Shown here: positions 48,601-61,755 of the stretch, piece after piece | How the letters are laid out: every line of letters begins with the position of its first letter | Position numbering within the stretch: the first letter of the stretch is position 1 | DNA from: Toxonevra muliebris | Lineage: Eukaryota; Arthropoda; Insecta; Diptera; Pallopteridae | DNA length: 64,000 nt | Direction: 5' to 3' | Assembly (NCBI GenBank): GCA_963691655.1 | Contig: OY829326.1 | Coordinates: forward strand, 42,931,989 to 42,995,988 | Notes under the pieces: model-generated | Told to the model about the DNA's origin: nothing | Seen by the model: the letters and a program-made list of their open reading frames with translations, nothing else | The model's database searches: none | Position numbers and translations under genes: made by a program

Positions 48601-51241
48601 AGAACCGTCAATTCGTATATTTCTTATTTTAACCTCGTTAACCTTAGGATTGTATTTCCCAATAATGTTCGAAAACTCAAGTAAAATGGAGATATGGCTT
48701 CCATTTTTTGAGTTTTACTGAAAATATTGATGCTGGCTGTCAATGAGTGGATTGTATACATGCAGCGTCATCGCCATAAGCTGGGTTTGCTATAATTTCT
48801 GGGTTTAAAGGTATAGCAGACATTATACCCCATTGAAAAACATAAGGATAACTGTAAGGATTAAGGGTCCTGGACATATTTTTTTTTTAAATTTGTTTTA
48901 ATATTTGCATAAAATATTGAGGAAGCTCAATCAGATTTTAAGGAAAAACTCCGAGGTGAAAAGCTTAAATCTCGTTAAATCGAAAACCTCTGTAATTCGT
49001 AAAAAATTGCTGGTCCCTTGCGATTTCGAAATATCGGGATTCTACTGTATTTGGAATCAGGGGAGCTTGAAACGCGTATATATTTTATCAGCCATCATGT
49101 AGGATTAAGCAGAAAAAAGGAGACTTCTTCATAATCCGCTCCCAGACCTTCACAAATGCTTGTAGCAAGCAAAAATAGGTGTGTCAAAATTTGTTTATTT
49201 GAATTTTTTTTACTTAAAGTTAATCAACACACCTGAAAATCCAGTAACAAGACACTTTACTGGCAGTTGTTACAAAAACCGCCTCCGCTGGTTCAGTGCC
49301 AGGGTGCTAGACTCTTGTCTCTGGGCGCCCGGGTTTGATTCTCGGCTAGGTTATAGTTTCTTATTTATATTTCCTCCTTTCTTTCATAGTAAACACAATG
49401 CTGTGTATTAATAAGATTATCCCCTTTGTGCTAGTTGACCATTAAAAAAAAATTGCCCTAAAAGTTTCAATTTTAATCGGAGACGAAAACAAAAATGTGT
49501 TTATAAAATCCCATACTTTCTTGAAATAAATATTTATTTCAGTTTAACTACCTTCAAAATAATAAGTTATTCCATATGATTAGACATTCGCCTATGATGC
49601 CAATTCATTTTGAAGCGACCCTGTATCCTACACATTCACTCACAGTTATCCAAAAACTAATTTAAGTATCACCGTTTTATGCGCAACACATTTCGTTTGA
49701 TGATTTATGTAAAATGTTTGCACTTTATTATTTTATGTGATCACATTAAGAATTTGATTTATATTTTACTTTTTAATGAAACAACATATGAAAATAAAGA
49801 ACATATTTTTAATGCCGGCCGGTATAATTTATATTTTTATATAGTATTGTTTTGTTTTTCACCATCAATGACACATAATTTAATATAACGGAAATGACGA
49901 TCGTAAAGTCAATGACATGATATTTTTAACATTTTCCTCATTACGCCATATTTTTAATAAGTTTTCAAATTTAAATGAAACATAATTTTTAGTTGGATTT
50001 CAGATTCACTGCTGAGCAAAACAAAGATAGCAAAAAAGAGTGACCAAAATGGCAAATTCACTTCAAAATCACTGGCTTGATTTCCTTCAAAATCAGTAAC
50101 AATATGAACCCTAATTTACTTGAAATTCATAATTTTAAAAACTAATTTTCACCTCCTGTAGCACAAAAAAAAAATTTGAAAAAATGTTTCATTAAAAAAA
50201 TCAGCAGTGATTCCCACAAATTTTCATTATAACTATTTGTAATGATTTCCAGGCAAAAAATAAATAAGCCTTTGAACCAAGAATATATTCTAAAGTTTTT
50301 GGATCATAAACAAAAAGCTTATTATAAAAGTAGACGTAGAAAATTTACATGATATTCCTTCCTGATGACCTCCTACTTCTTTGATGAGTGTTAAGCAAAA
50401 GACCAAAGGCTTCGTCACATAGATAAAGTTTACCACCGTGTAGAACACATCGTAAATATCTCTGTAAGTATTTGTTTCAGAGATATAAGGTAATGTATCG
50501 AACGCGGCGACGAAACATTCTCTACCCCTTTGTCTTGATGGCAATCTTCTCTATACCTGCTTACCTAAATTTGCTGTACTAAGTAAATCCTTTCGAAAAT
50601 AATAGCAAAAGAAAAGTTCATGTTTTTGTCTCCGCGAGTGAGTTTAGCGCCACAAACCGATTTTTTTTTTTTTTTGCGAACACTCCTCGTGAGCTAAATG
50701 TTTTTTATTATTTGTTTTTTTTTTTTAATAAAAATTTGTTTTAAAACTACAGTTATATAAAAAAATTACCTATGATTCCGAAAAGATATGCATTCTCTCA
50801 AAAAAAAAAGCCCCTGAAAATGAACAGAGAATTTAAACCCAAATATGATCCCTCTTAAAGTTAAAACAGCGCAAATAACTCTCACATTTTTTATTATTTT
50901 TATCTCAATTGACATTTTTGATTCAGAAAAAAGATTTTAACCTAACTGACTATGTCAAACAATCCACGCTGACCTATTCGTAATCTAATTGCCTCGACAC
51001 CACCTCCAGCTAAATAAAACATTGCTTTCTGTAACTATATGATGCAAAATATTATCACATTAACCATAATTGATGCTATATGTTTAAAGTCATAGCCAAT
51101 GAAAAAATGAGTAACCCTCACCGATTTATCAAACAAATTTTCACAAAATCTCTCATCATTAATTATCACCCATCAAAGAAACACAAACTTACCGCTAATT
51201 AGCGATATGGCCACTATCCAAAATATGCGACAGCGTGCCAT
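39621..51241 (-). CDS. Secreted EGF/sushi/HYR multidomain matrix protein, fibulin-like (11 coding exons)
   Basis: Exons in transcript order: 51241-51193, 46380-46186, 46099-45749, 45680-45225, 45108-44983, 44825-44568, 44344-41150, 41098-40365, 40293-40191, 40135-39945, 39731-39621; GT-AG and phases all fit, 5769 nt, 1922 residues. Exon 1 gives a signal peptide (FWIVAISLIS). Then come two sushi (CCP) modules, an acidic linker with a Pro run, about 25 EGF modules (most calcium-binding, DIDEC...), a third and fourth sushi module (about 1480-1607), an HYR domain (about 1665-1820) and a short basic tail ending TPFTSF. Exon 7 alone (3195 nt) holds 21 EGF modules and two half modules. Such proteins sit in extracellular matrix or on surfaces and bind through calcium-rigid EGF rods; function here is unknown. 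From memory and synteny the Drosophila gene to compare is CG7526. Intron 1 is 4.8 kb. Confidence 0.92.
48196..49047. mobile_element. Non-autonomous pogo/Tigger-like element
   Basis: The left end CAATTGAATCTC and the right end (complement) CAGTAGAATCCC are flanked by TA (48194-48195, 49048-49049). Inside both ends are the AATTCGTA and GGTCCCTTG blocks typical of pogo/Tigger TIRs, the left set at 48205-48270 and the right set at 48965-49035. There is no CENP-B-type or DDE frame, so it is a deletion derivative of 852 bp. Confidence 0.78.
49276..49430 (+). mobile_element. tRNA-derived SINE, family C (borders uncertain)
   Basis: A tRNA-like head has an A box (TGGTTCAGTGC, 49289-49299) and a B box (GGGTTTGATTCTC, 49331-49343) with normal spacing. 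The rest does not fold as a tRNA and continues into unrelated sequence. No clear target duplication. The head differs from the other SINEs in this window. Confidence 0.6.
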
Positions 51242-53599
51242 AATAATCCTTTGTCGCGCTACTGTCGCTGCTGCTACTGCTGCTGACTAAACTCTTAAGT
51301 TTACGATAACACAAAATATTATTTATTTTAAGCACACTATGTCACCGAAGTTAATACATTTTTAGGCGACACCTTGATTGCTAAGAAAATGAATAATAAA
51401 AAAAAATAAATAAAAATACAACTATCACTTTTTTATATCGCGCGATAAACACTAAAAGTATCTATACATTTAAAAATAGCCATCAGGCATATACTTAAAG
51501 ATAGACTCATTATTTTCACAAATAGGGAATTTTTCACTTTAAATTGGTGCTTGATTTTCTTAAATGCTTTCTGTAATGACATATAGATTCTTTAGCTTAT
51601 GTATATTTTATATGTACATATATAGTGTAGATATACTTATATTTATAAATCACTTCAAACAATCTCTATATAATCATAATGTTGTATAGATAATCACTTT
51701 CAGTTTAGTTTACCGATTTACCTTTTTGGCACTACCAAACGTTTCAAGAGCCGCGGAAAGACTAAAAAATATTTTTCTTCCGAGAAGATTTTCTTTCCAT
51801 CAAAACCAAAAAAAAAAAAAAAAAAAGAAGGAACAAAAAAACATTCAACTTGTATGTATAGCACGCCCTCAAACAAAAGCACCCAAGAAATATTGTCTCC
51901 AAAAGAAAACACACAGACACCATTGTGTTTGAAAATATGTCCACAGAAAATGAGTATGAATAATATGAATTTTCTGATTCAGAAATTTTCTCTTCACTCT
52001 TATATGCAGAAAAATGATCATCACCAACCAGCAGCCAGCAGTAGCAGAGGCGGCAGCATCCATAGGTTCCATGCCGCGGTTGTTTCACAAAGATAATACA
52101 ACAACAAAATTCAACTAACGCTCGATCGTTTAGATCTCAAAGAGCTTGTTTATATCCATGCGACAAACTATTTTTAATAATACATATTCGTACTCTGCTC
52201 CGTAATTTGCTGCGAAAAGAAAATAAAAAATTAAAAAACAAATAGAAAAATAAAGAAAAACACTAAGTAATAAAAAGAAAATATAAACGAAATGTTTCAT
52301 TCAATTTTTCTTTTCACTTTTTTGTTCTCGTATGTGTGATGAATTTCCGCCTCCACAAGTGAACTTCTTGAGAAAGTGTGACAATGCTGCTTAAGTGGCA
52401 GTTATAGAAAGTTTTGGATATACAGCGTGTGAATAATTTGGTCTGTCTTCAGTTTTACTTTAAAGACCGCATCTAGAAGGATATATTATTTACATACATT
52501 GAAAAAATAAACAGTTTTTTTATTTACTACTAAAAAAAATTTGCTCTGCTTCAAATGAAATATTAAGAAGTAATTAAATATAATTTAACCGCAGATTTTT
52601 TAAGAGGCAATGAAAATTAAATCTATGCGTTAATTTTTCAAAATCATGATTTTAGTTCATGTCTTAGCATCCTAAATGAATTCATACCTACATATTTAAA
52701 TCTTAACTACTAGTTTAAGCTAAAGTCTCATAAATATTTTATTGTATAACTTATTTCAGACTCTCCAGATTGAATTAAATCGAATGAATAGTGACCTTTT
52801 ATAGGGATATGCTAAAAAATGATTATAAAAATCACCAAAATGAGGAAAAGGCGGACTAGTGAGGTTGACAGTGTAGAGTCGCGTGGACCAGCGACTAGAA
52901 CACGTGCACATGAACATAGGAAATTACACACAGGCTTCATTGCCATAAAAAATGATCTCAATCGATCATGGTGCATGTATCGCTGGTGTAGATGTAAAAA
53001 TGTTTAGAATTTAATAATGAATAACTTTCTCTAAGAAACCAAACAATAGTATAATAATATTTAATATTTTTATTACGACGATTTTATTTTCCGGAAATCA
53101 ATATTAATTAACAAAATTTTGAAAATACTCTACTATAGATTCGTGATCATCGATTCAATATTAACTTGAAAAACGTCATTAATCTCTCTCTGGGTTTATT
53201 TGTTACATAATGTTAATAGCCAGAACTATTATGGTCATGAAGCAATAATTAATAATACAATGGAGTACACTTACCACGATCAGGACTAACACAAAATTTA
53301 TATTAAGTTTCGAATTTTTTAGAACTGGAACTTTAGTCTCTGGAAAATTAATTTATATTAATTAGCAAAGATAACACGAAATCACAACCTTTATACGATT
53401 ATGATTAGTGTATTACGTGACAACAGAATAAAGTTTGCCCACGATGAACTAGCACAAATAAACTCAAATTACTTCTGAACTAGTTAACATATTAAAAAGA
53501 AGAAAACGTTATATTAACAGAAATTTCATTAATGTTTTTATTCATCAACCAAATATTTTTTGCTATTAATTAATATTCTTGTTATGCCTCTCATTAAGC
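51242..53599. other. Upstream flank of the EGF/sushi gene
   Basis: The first bases upstream of the ATG carry a short CTG/CTA-type repeat (about 51262-51288) likely in the 5' UTR. No TATA box stands out. Reading frames in 51718-52096 are shadows of one another over low-complexity A-rich DNA; I see no gene. Confidence 0.45.
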
Positions 53600-54498
53600 T
53601 TTTAATAGTGTTTTCAGACACTTTTTAATTGATGACAGCCACTGTTTAGAAAAACTGGTAACGGTTTCAGCAACCTGTTTTGTGCCCTTCATCGTCCTTT
53701 TTACCAGAGTCCTTTCTGTTTCTGTGCTTTGGTAAGTTAGGTGGATTCGCGTATCTAGGTACAAGTGTTACATCATTCTTTTCGTACCATTCAACTGCTA
53801 CTTTACTGTAATGACTCGCAGCCAAATCAGGCCAAAAGAAAGCAGAAACCACGTGCTGCTTTATGAATGGCAAAATCATTTTTGCCGATACTCCCGGATA
53901 TATATATATCGGTGTTTATTGTCCCAGTTGTTACAAATGAACTGCTTCATCTACCACAACTACAGATTGCCAAACTTCCTGGAGAATTTAAACTTCTTCT
54001 GGGTCTTATACTGCTCCTGGACATTTTCTCTATGATCTGCAGTATAAAAATCCACACCTGGAAGCTGTAAAAAATCACACAGTACATAGGTCTCATCGTC
54101 CATAATACAGCAATCAAAATTCACTCTTTTACCTCGCTGTTCTTCTTCGAATTTCTGTCTGGAACTTTTTGGACCTTGTATGACTTCAGCCCTTCCTCCC
54201 TCTTAACTTTTATAACAAAAGTTTCAGAGCATCCTAGTTTTTTAGCCACTTCCCTACCTGATGTATTGGGATTTTTTTTTTTAAAAGGAGCTATCACTTT
54301 CTTGGCCATTGCAGGTTTATTAAACCCCTTATTTTTGCCACTTCCTTGCTTCCTATTAATGGTCAGGCGTTCATTGTATGCTTGAACAACACACGAAACG
54401 GTATTTCGCGAAACCCGTTCTTTTCGAGCAATTGCTTTGAAAGTAAAATTTGAATTTTCATCAAATGATCTCAAAACTTGACATGAGAGCTTGGACAT
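53600..54498 (-). pseudogene. Broken Tc1/mariner-superfamily transposase
   Basis: The frame from 54498 starts MSKLSCQVLRSF and gives two helix-turn-helix units (KAIARKERVSRNTV; GREVAKKLGCSETFV) that bind the element's ends. A stop at 54121 and frame changes follow. The catalytic core continues in other frames with IMDDETY (about 54090), SFVTTGTIN (about 53930), FFWPDLAASHY (about 53840) and NPPNLPKHR (about 53735), and a last shift gives LVKRTMKGTK. At least three frameshifts and a loss where a PIEKYW-type segment is expected make it dead. I could not find its terminal repeats. Confidence 0.88.
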
Positions 54499-54991
54499 GT
54501 TTAAAAAGCTACTTTGATGTGAAAAAAAATTTAAATTTGAACTAGGAAAACATTATGAGTAAAAACGTATGCACTTGTTTCATCGTGCGCCATGATATAG
54601 AAAAGCAAACGAAACTGCCATTGATTCAGTCACTCACAACTACATTTCAGTCAAACTATGCATGGCTGTATCACAATTTTTGCAACCACTTTTAAAGACT
54701 ATACAAATATAAATGTGTTCAAAGCTAGTAATTTGGGTCTATTTCTTCAATGGAGATAAATGTTTAGGCGCCAAAACATCAAATGTCTCCGATCGGAAAA
54801 TATCAAAACTGGGAAAAATTTGCCATGAAATAAAAATGCATGGATGGCAGTAACAGCTTTTCAGACTGGTTGAAACCTATTGACCTAAAGAGACACGAGT
54901 ATGCAATAAAGATAAAGTGAAAAAGGTAAATTGAACGAAAATATTTCGAAAAGCTTTCATTGACTGTGAAACCTAATTATTTCAATTTTAC

Positions 54992-55447
54992 CTTAGATGC
55001 CCAAAAGAGTTATTTTGACTGCCCACTATATTTTATATGAAAACTTGTTATTTTGTCCATTTTTATTTTAAAATTTTATTGATAATTATAAAAAAAAAAT
55101 AGTTACACAAAAATTATTAAAATAAAAACTACAAAAATTTGGCACAATGTAATGCTGTAATTAAAAACCGATGAAAAATGTGGAGCTAACTGAATTTATG
55201 TTGTTACTAAAAGAATTTTTATTTTATTTAACTTTAAAAAATTAGTTTGTAACTTTTTAATAAATACTACAAAATAAACAGTATATTGTCGTATTTATTG
55301 TATTAATTTTTATAATACTATAGTACTTTTTTTATTTTATTTATTTCTCATTTATTAATTACAATATTTTATTATTAAAACTAATATTAAAAAAGAGAGA
55401 ACTAACTACGGTGTAAGAATCAAAATAACTCTGTCTGAGCATCTAAG
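54992..55447. mobile_element. MITE-like element, 456 bp
   Basis: CTTAGATGC at the left (54992-55000) and its complement at the right (55439-55447) extend into a longer imperfect inverted repeat with GAGTTATTTTGA. The interior is almost entirely A/T. Target duplication not clear; superfamily unknown. Confidence 0.65.
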
Positions 55448-58015
55448 AACAAAAGCCGGGCATTCCAGTGTTAATCGTACTCCAGTGTAGAACATTTTAA
55501 TAGGAAAATTCACTTTCAATAAATCGATTAACCAAAGAATATATAATACATAGAAGGCGCATCACCAACAAATTTATTTGCACAAAATTTTGTTCTATGG
55601 AGCCATAACTGCCTCAAGTTTACACTCAAAATTCAGTTATTCTCATAAAACCAATGAGTGATTGAAATAGTTTGTTTCTCTTTGTTGTTGAATGAGAGGT
55701 TCTTTTTTATGTTTCTTTTTTTTTTTTGGTTTTCGTGCTAGTAATATGAGCTGGTGTTTTCATTATTTAGCAGAATTTACATCGCAAAGCCGGTGTGCTT
55801 TTATGTATGTCACAGATTATAAAATTCAAATCCCAAGTTGTAACGCGAAAAAATAGGTATTTTTCCAGTTTTTTTTTTCAGGTAAACTAATAAAGTATTT
55901 TATAAAAACTATTTATTATCTAAAAGTAAATGTATTGAACTTAACTTTAACTAATCTCTACTCAAAAATATTTAAAACTTTATGAGTAATGAGCGATCCC
56001 GTCGACGCCTTTCTGGAAAACATGTCTTGCGATGAGCAATATTTTGCAAATCTAGAACATTTGAATTCCAAAAATGAAATGGATTTACTTTTATTATAAG
56101 ATTATCTAGTGATTAATCGAAGGATGTTAAAAAATATGTATACTTAACAAAATGGCCGACTGTCAAAGTTAATAGTTCAATTTAAACTAAAAACGCTGTT
56201 TGATTTGTAAAAGAAAGTTTTCCTTCGATCAATCTAGATTACTATATATTTAGAAAGCATATAAATTTGAAAATAATCGGTTTAGAAGTTGTTGAATAAT
56301 CGTGGTCACCGACTTCAATAATGACTTTTTTGAGAAAAACGCTTTTAAAGTTTCCACTTACTTTAATGTCAAGAAGAACATTTGTTTGCAAATAACAAAG
56401 AGTCAAAAATTTTCTCCGGATCAACTTAAAAATTTGTAGACATATTTTGGAAAACATATACTTTAAGAAAATGCAAAAAAGTAGATTTTTTTTAAAGTTA
56501 CAACGGGAGGTGCCCCCTTAAAAATTTTCTAAATCGATTGATTTCAACTTTTTATGCTTTTTCGAATACAAAAAGAAAAATATTACTAAAAGAAATTTAG
56601 CTAAGACCATAATTTTGGGTCACAAATTGAAAAAAAAAATTAATTAGCTTGGAAAGCAATATTGATACTCGACAACAGCGCAAAAAAAAACAACTACATG
56701 TACTTACATATTCTCCGCAAAAAAGTCATTCATATGAAACTATACGCAGTCTCACTTGGGAGTACTCTGTAACGATATGCGAGAGCCTAAGAAAAAACGC
56801 CATGAGAGTGCATGGGAGAGAGTACAGGCAAAAAAAAAAGTGGGTTTGCTCTTCCTCTTTACTGCGACCGCCCGCACCCGAAACGAAAGAAACATATTTT
56901 GGAAAAATTTTGAGAGATGCTCCTTCTATGTATTATATATTCTTTGGTTTAACATTTTTCCATTCACAGTTCTCTCTCACGAAATCAATCAGTCAAAATT
57001 GAAGTTCTTATCTTCTGGTCAAAAAAAATAACCAAGAGCTTCCGAGACTTGCCATAAAAACATAAAGTAAGAGAATGTGACTAAAAAGTTTATATTTTCA
57101 TCGGAAAATCGGTGTTTATTAATTGCACATACCATATGTACATACCTAAAACTATATAAAACTATCCCAATAATTTTGTTTAGCACAAAATAATCCTAAA
57201 AATATATTAAACATAATAATGGCATTTCAGGGGAAAAAAATTAAGATTAATTTCTTTTTGTAAGATTTCTCAAGAGCAAACTATTTAACTGATCTCAATT
57301 ATATGCATAAGTACATGAGCATGTGCACATGGAATAATGGCATTGACAATGAAATATCAGCCCGTACCATAAAATATTATAGTTAGAATAATTGATGCAA
57401 TTATTCGATACCGAAAGTATTTATGACGCCCACTTTATGTCATTCATATCAAAGTAAGTAAAACAAAAGCAAGACAAAACAAAAATAATCTAATTAAATA
57501 TTATGATTACATAAATGTTTAAGTTAAAATATTTTATTTGCGCTTCAATCAAATTTATAAGTATGTAAAAAATTTCTCAAATATTATAAATAAATAAATA
57601 GTAACAGCAGCAGAAACAAACATCAACAAAGCCACAGTAGTAGACATAAAAATTAAGCTAATTTGCAATTGGCATTTTTTCTTATGTTTGAGAAGATACA
57701 CATTTAAATGTTAAAAAGATAAAGTTTGACTTTAAGATTTTAAAATTAAAAGGATCCTTCTCATTAGAAATAATTTATTTATTTATGGAAAAAGTAGTTA
57801 ATCTTCCCACTAATCCTTAAATTCATTCATGGAGAACAAACTTATCTTATTCGAATTATGTTGGTTGGTTGATAAAAGTGATGGCTCAAGCCATGAACAC
57901 AACTAGTGCTGCTTTGATATCTCATTCTCAGTTGATTGTTGGTTCAGGCTATTTTTTTTTTTTATTATACGAGAGAATAATAGCCAATTCAATAGGTTTG
58001 TTAATTTCTTCGTGC
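55448..58015. other. AT-rich spacer
   Basis: No repeat, RNA or protein gene could be supported. The overlapping frames at 56649-57031 are rich in Lys/Ser/Tyr and resemble nothing known to me. Confidence 0.45.
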
Positions 58016-58019
58016 ATAT

Positions 58020-58645
58020 TTCAGATGCATAGTTACCCGAGGTTGCTGAAGTATGTTTGGCCCAAAGATTTTGCTCTGGTTCGTCTTAAGGCTGTGCATT
58101 CGCAAATTAAATATAGTTTCTTTTTCCTCTGGATGCTTACAGCTACGACCGCAGAGATTCCTTATTTGGCCGCTTGCAATATCTCCTACTATACCTGCTG
58201 GTATGAATACTCATCAGACTTTTAGTTGCCTTTTATGTTCCGTTGTCCGGTAACCCATATTAAAGCAACGTTATGTTGTTCGGCTAGGTCCAAAAGGCTC
58301 TTCCAATACGATTTTACTGCACTAGATGTCATGATGGCCGAATAGCGAGGCATAATTGCATCCTATTTTATAGGCGTATAATCTGCTTCTAGCGCCATAG
58401 ATTTACCATTTCCGTCTGAAATACACAAGCTGAATTAGGGAGACGAAGCGAACGATTAATGCCTAGCCTCTCCGAAAAAATGCCTGCTCCAACGCCAAAG
58501 TCCATCTTGGATTCGTTCTTTGCATGCATTCTAATTTATTTGCTGTATAGTTCTTCCTGAGGGCTTTCCACCATACCAAGGCTTCATACATTAAGATTGG
58601 ACGTACAACCGCTTTGTACATGCACAAGGTTTCGAATTACATTTC
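58020..58645 (-). pseudogene. Broken LINE: RT end, RNase H end and C-terminal tail
   Basis: On the minus strand, YKAVVRPILMYEALVWW (near 58620) is the RT thumb-connection motif of jockey/R1-like elements. It is followed by NVALIWVTGQRNIKGN (near 58280), the end of RNase H, and CGRSCKHPEEKETI (near 58150), the Cys-rich tail. Most of RNase H is missing between them and there are stops and frameshifts. Confidence 0.72.
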
Positions 58646-58820
58646 TCGAGTCCTACTTGATATCCCTACCTGATATTAACTAAAATGTATAAATAAATAA
58701 TATATAAATGAAAATTTTGTATTTTTTGTTTTTTGTTCATGAGTGTAAATGTTAGTATTGTATACAATTTTTATTTATATAATATACAAACATAACTAAC
58801 TACCTTTGTATTTATATATG

Positions 58821-58865
<45 letters not shown>

Positions 58866-60922
58866 GCAAAAAAAATAAGTAATTTGTTGTAAATTAAATG
58901 TACGATATACGCGTGGGTGTGGCACACAACGACAAAGTACGAACTTGTATCTTTGACTTATTTGGCACTATGAGAATGTTTAGTTTAAATAAAGCAAAAA
59001 TAAAAATAACAATAAAATTAAATAGCTAAATACAGCAACAAAATAAGCGCACTTTATTTACGCTTGAATGGTTTGCTTTTAATTGCGATGTTAAGGTTAA
59101 ACTTTTATTTTTTCATTGACCAAAAATACATAAAACCTAATACTATTTATTTACAAATTGTTCTTTCTTTTCATCCGACCCCAGTCGACAATTTGTGTGT
59201 CACACTTTTTTGTATTTGCCACACGCATTCTTTTATGTAGGTATGCATATATTTTTAGTGATAAAAGTTGTTTTTATTTAATTTATTCAATTCTTTATAT
59301 AATACATTAACTTTTAACAATAGTTTTGTTTGATCTTGATATTACAATTAAATTGTAAATTTGTGTAAATTAGTTTTTTTTTTACTTTTTTCATTGATGG
59401 CAATTGTCCAATTATGGTCAGTGCATATTGGTTGAAAGAAAAAGTGCAAAAGTTTGAAATGTAGGATTTTTATTATTAAAAGTGCATATGTAAATATTAA
59501 TAAAAATGATATGTTTGTTCAAATGTCATTGTTTTAAGTAATAAAATATTTAATTTCATATTTTCTTCAAAATATTTTCTGCTCTTTGATGGTGTTATAC
59601 TTATACACAAATTTCTTTCTATATTTTCTGTGCAAGAAATCAAAGGGGGAAAAAATAAAAGATTGGAGAATTCAATCCAGTTTGAAAAATTTACGAAACA
59701 AAATTCTTATCATTATCATCATTAACCAGCTAACAAAAGTGAACAGATTAGTACAAGAAAGTGTTTCTGAGTCTATCTTTTTCCATACAATATATTCCTC
59801 AATTTGTTCCAAACGCATTAGGTTCAGCAGCGCAAAAAAACATTAGGGCAGCAATTCTTACAACAATATTGGTTCCATTATTTGCATTAAGGGAGGCATG
59901 GATACTAAGAAGTACTTAGACGTCAAGGTTACGGTCATATATATATAGAAATATATATATATATAAATGTATATATATATAAATATGCCTCCCAAAGGAT
60001 ATTTCACTACGATAAGGCTCCTCAAACTGCAAATAAATGAGGAAAAAATATTTTCTTTTAACAATATCGATGTCTTGGAATTGTTTTCTGAATCCGCAGA
60101 CCTTAGCTTGATTGAAAGCATATGTAATTTACAAAGGAAACCCAGTTTCCTTACAATTCTAGAGAGTCTGTGAGCTCCACTGATGAAAATATGACAGAGG
60201 AATTTTTTAGGAGGATGCGGAATCTTCCTTGATAGCTGTCCCTGCGAGGCATCGGTGGTATAGCCAAAAATACCCATTTTAATCATTTTCAAGAATACCT
60301 AGTAAAAACATAAAGGTTTTATCCCAAATAATCTTCTCATCCTAATTTTCATAATATTTTTACAATTTGTTTTTCTGACGGGAACTTTACTTGCGTATCT
60401 CATACTTACCTGATTCATAAATACATACAAGGAAATAAGTAATTTGATATAAATAATTGAAATCACAATTCATTTATATAAGTAACTTTTATTTTATTTA
60501 ACTAATTGCATTTAAATTGTGTTAATTACAAAAAAGTCCCAAATAAAACGAAAAGCAAAATGTGTGAAATATTTTCGCTTTGTGCCACTAAAAATAACTG
60601 ACAATAAACAAAATTATTAAACATAAAAATTTTATTTTGTTTTTATTATTATTTAGTACTGTTCTTCATTCATTTTGTGTTTTATTTTTTTCATTTTTTT
60701 TTTTTTTTTTTTAATAAAACAAAAAAATATTTGGCAAGTTTGTAAACTTAATTAAACGCGTTAACTATGATACACTTGGAAAAATTAAGCGTTAACAACA
60801 GAAAACAAATAAACAAAATAAAAAAAAAAATCGACAACCAACCGGTAAATTCAAAATGAACATTTTTTTACTGACAAGTTAATGACTACATCCTTTAACA
60901 AGTTAAAGTTCACGTTTTCTCC
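58646..60922. other. AT-rich spacer with microsatellites
   Basis: It holds a long TA array (about 58817-58862) and interrupted TA arrays near 59936-59985. The frame at 59858-60292 (minus) ends in an Ile-Tyr run coded by the TA array and is not taken as a gene. AATAAA signals for the downstream small heat-shock gene could be those at 60600-60690 on the minus strand. Confidence 0.45.
58817..58862. repeat. TA dinucleotide microsatellite
   Basis: About 46 bp of nearly pure TA alternation. Confidence 0.9.
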
Positions 60923-61387
60923 CTAATTTTTAATGCTTAAATAAGCTGGACCCACTTGACGCACGTAGACGCTACGTTCTGCCTGGGACGTTGGTGGGCA
61001 TTTAACCGTTAGAATACCATCTGATGAAAGCTCGGAACGTACATCATTCGGGTAGTAACCACGAGGCAGAACAAATCTTTTGACAATATGCCGCCCAACA
61101 AAACTGTCACCGTCACGGCGTTTCTCATGTTTCGCCTCGACGACAATGGTGTCGCCAACTGTTTTTACAGTTATTTCGTATGGTTTGAATGGGTGGACAT
61201 CAACATTTGCCTCGAAACCATCACGTCCCACAATGACACGACTCAAATCAGGAGCTGAGCCAACGCGTGCTAAACGTTTCCAATATGGCAAATCCCAATC
61301 AATGAGATCCCAATCACGCCACAACCGACGACGATAATCCCAATAATCCCAATCGTTTGTGTTTGTTGTTGCTGGTACAACGGCCAT
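60923..61387 (-). CDS. CG7409: Small heat-shock protein (alpha-crystallin family)
   Basis: Single-exon frame of 154 residues. The N-terminal part is rich in Trp, Asp and Arg (WDYWDYRRRLWRDWDL). An alpha-crystallin domain spans about 55-138 (DGFEANVDV; ITVKTVGDTIVVEAKHE; SSDGILTVKCP), followed by a short tail ending GPAYLSIKN. Such proteins form oligomers that hold unfolding proteins in the cytosol. I place the start at the Met of MAVVPATTN, which fits the Drosophila CG7409 protein as I remember it; an in-frame ATG 39 nt upstream (61426) would add SLLKQKQQLLQE, coded by CAA-rich sequence more like a leader. Orthology rests on this memory plus the conserved neighbours. I saw no convincing heat-shock element upstream. 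Confidence 0.92.
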   Translation of the reverse strand: MAVVPATTNTNDWDYWDYRRRLWRDWDLIDWDLPYWKRLARVGSAPDLSRVIVGRDGFEANVDVHPFKPYEITVKTVGDTIVVEAKHEKRRDGDSFVGRHIVKRFVLPRGYYPNDVRSELSSDGILTVKCPPTSQAERSVYVRQVGPAYLSIKN

Positions 61388-61746
61388 TTCTTGTAGTAGT
61401 TGTTGTTTTTGTTTAAGTAAGGACACGAAAGGACAATTCTCGTTATTACTTTTGTTTTTTGGTTTTTCGTTCGCTAGTTAGTTTTCGTTTTAACACAAAG
61501 ACGCAAGCAACAAGTTTCGTTTAGTGTGTTTATCTTTTCGTTTTATGCTTTATAATCAAGCTCTGTTAAATTAATCCGTTCAATTAGAGAAACCAAAGGT
61601 TTCTTCGCCTCGTCTCCTTTCACCGACAATGAATGAGATTTTCCGAATTCAATTTTACGCTTGAACGAGACCGCTTCAATGATTTCTTACGTCCGAACAC
61701 GATATCCGCGCTGTGCAAAATAAACTCGGATAAGGTTGTCGTTGCG

Positions 61747-61755
61747 CTTTTTATA
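61747..61755 (-). promoter_or_regulatory. TATA box of the small heat-shock gene
   Basis: TATAAAAAG on the minus strand within GTATAAAAAGCGC, 360 bp above the chosen start codon, implying a start of transcription near 61720 and a leader of about 330 nt. A second, weaker candidate (TTATAAAG) lies at 61548-61555. Confidence 0.55.

Larger units (their letters stand above)
46381..51192 (-). other. Intron 1 of the EGF/sushi gene (4.8 kb)
   Basis: Donor GTAAGT at 51192 and acceptor TTTTAG ending at 46381. It holds a pogo/Tigger-like element (48196-49047) and a tRNA-type SINE (49276-49430). The remainder is AT-rich with no supported exon. Confidence 0.85.

Noticed and set aside
56649..57031. Two overlapping frames of 117 and 91 codons.
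   Set aside because: Overlapping frames over A-rich low-complexity sequence; neither has a domain.
59858..60292. 144-codon minus-strand frame.
   Set aside because: Part of it is an Ile-Tyr run coded by a TA microsatellite and the rest shows no recognisable motif.
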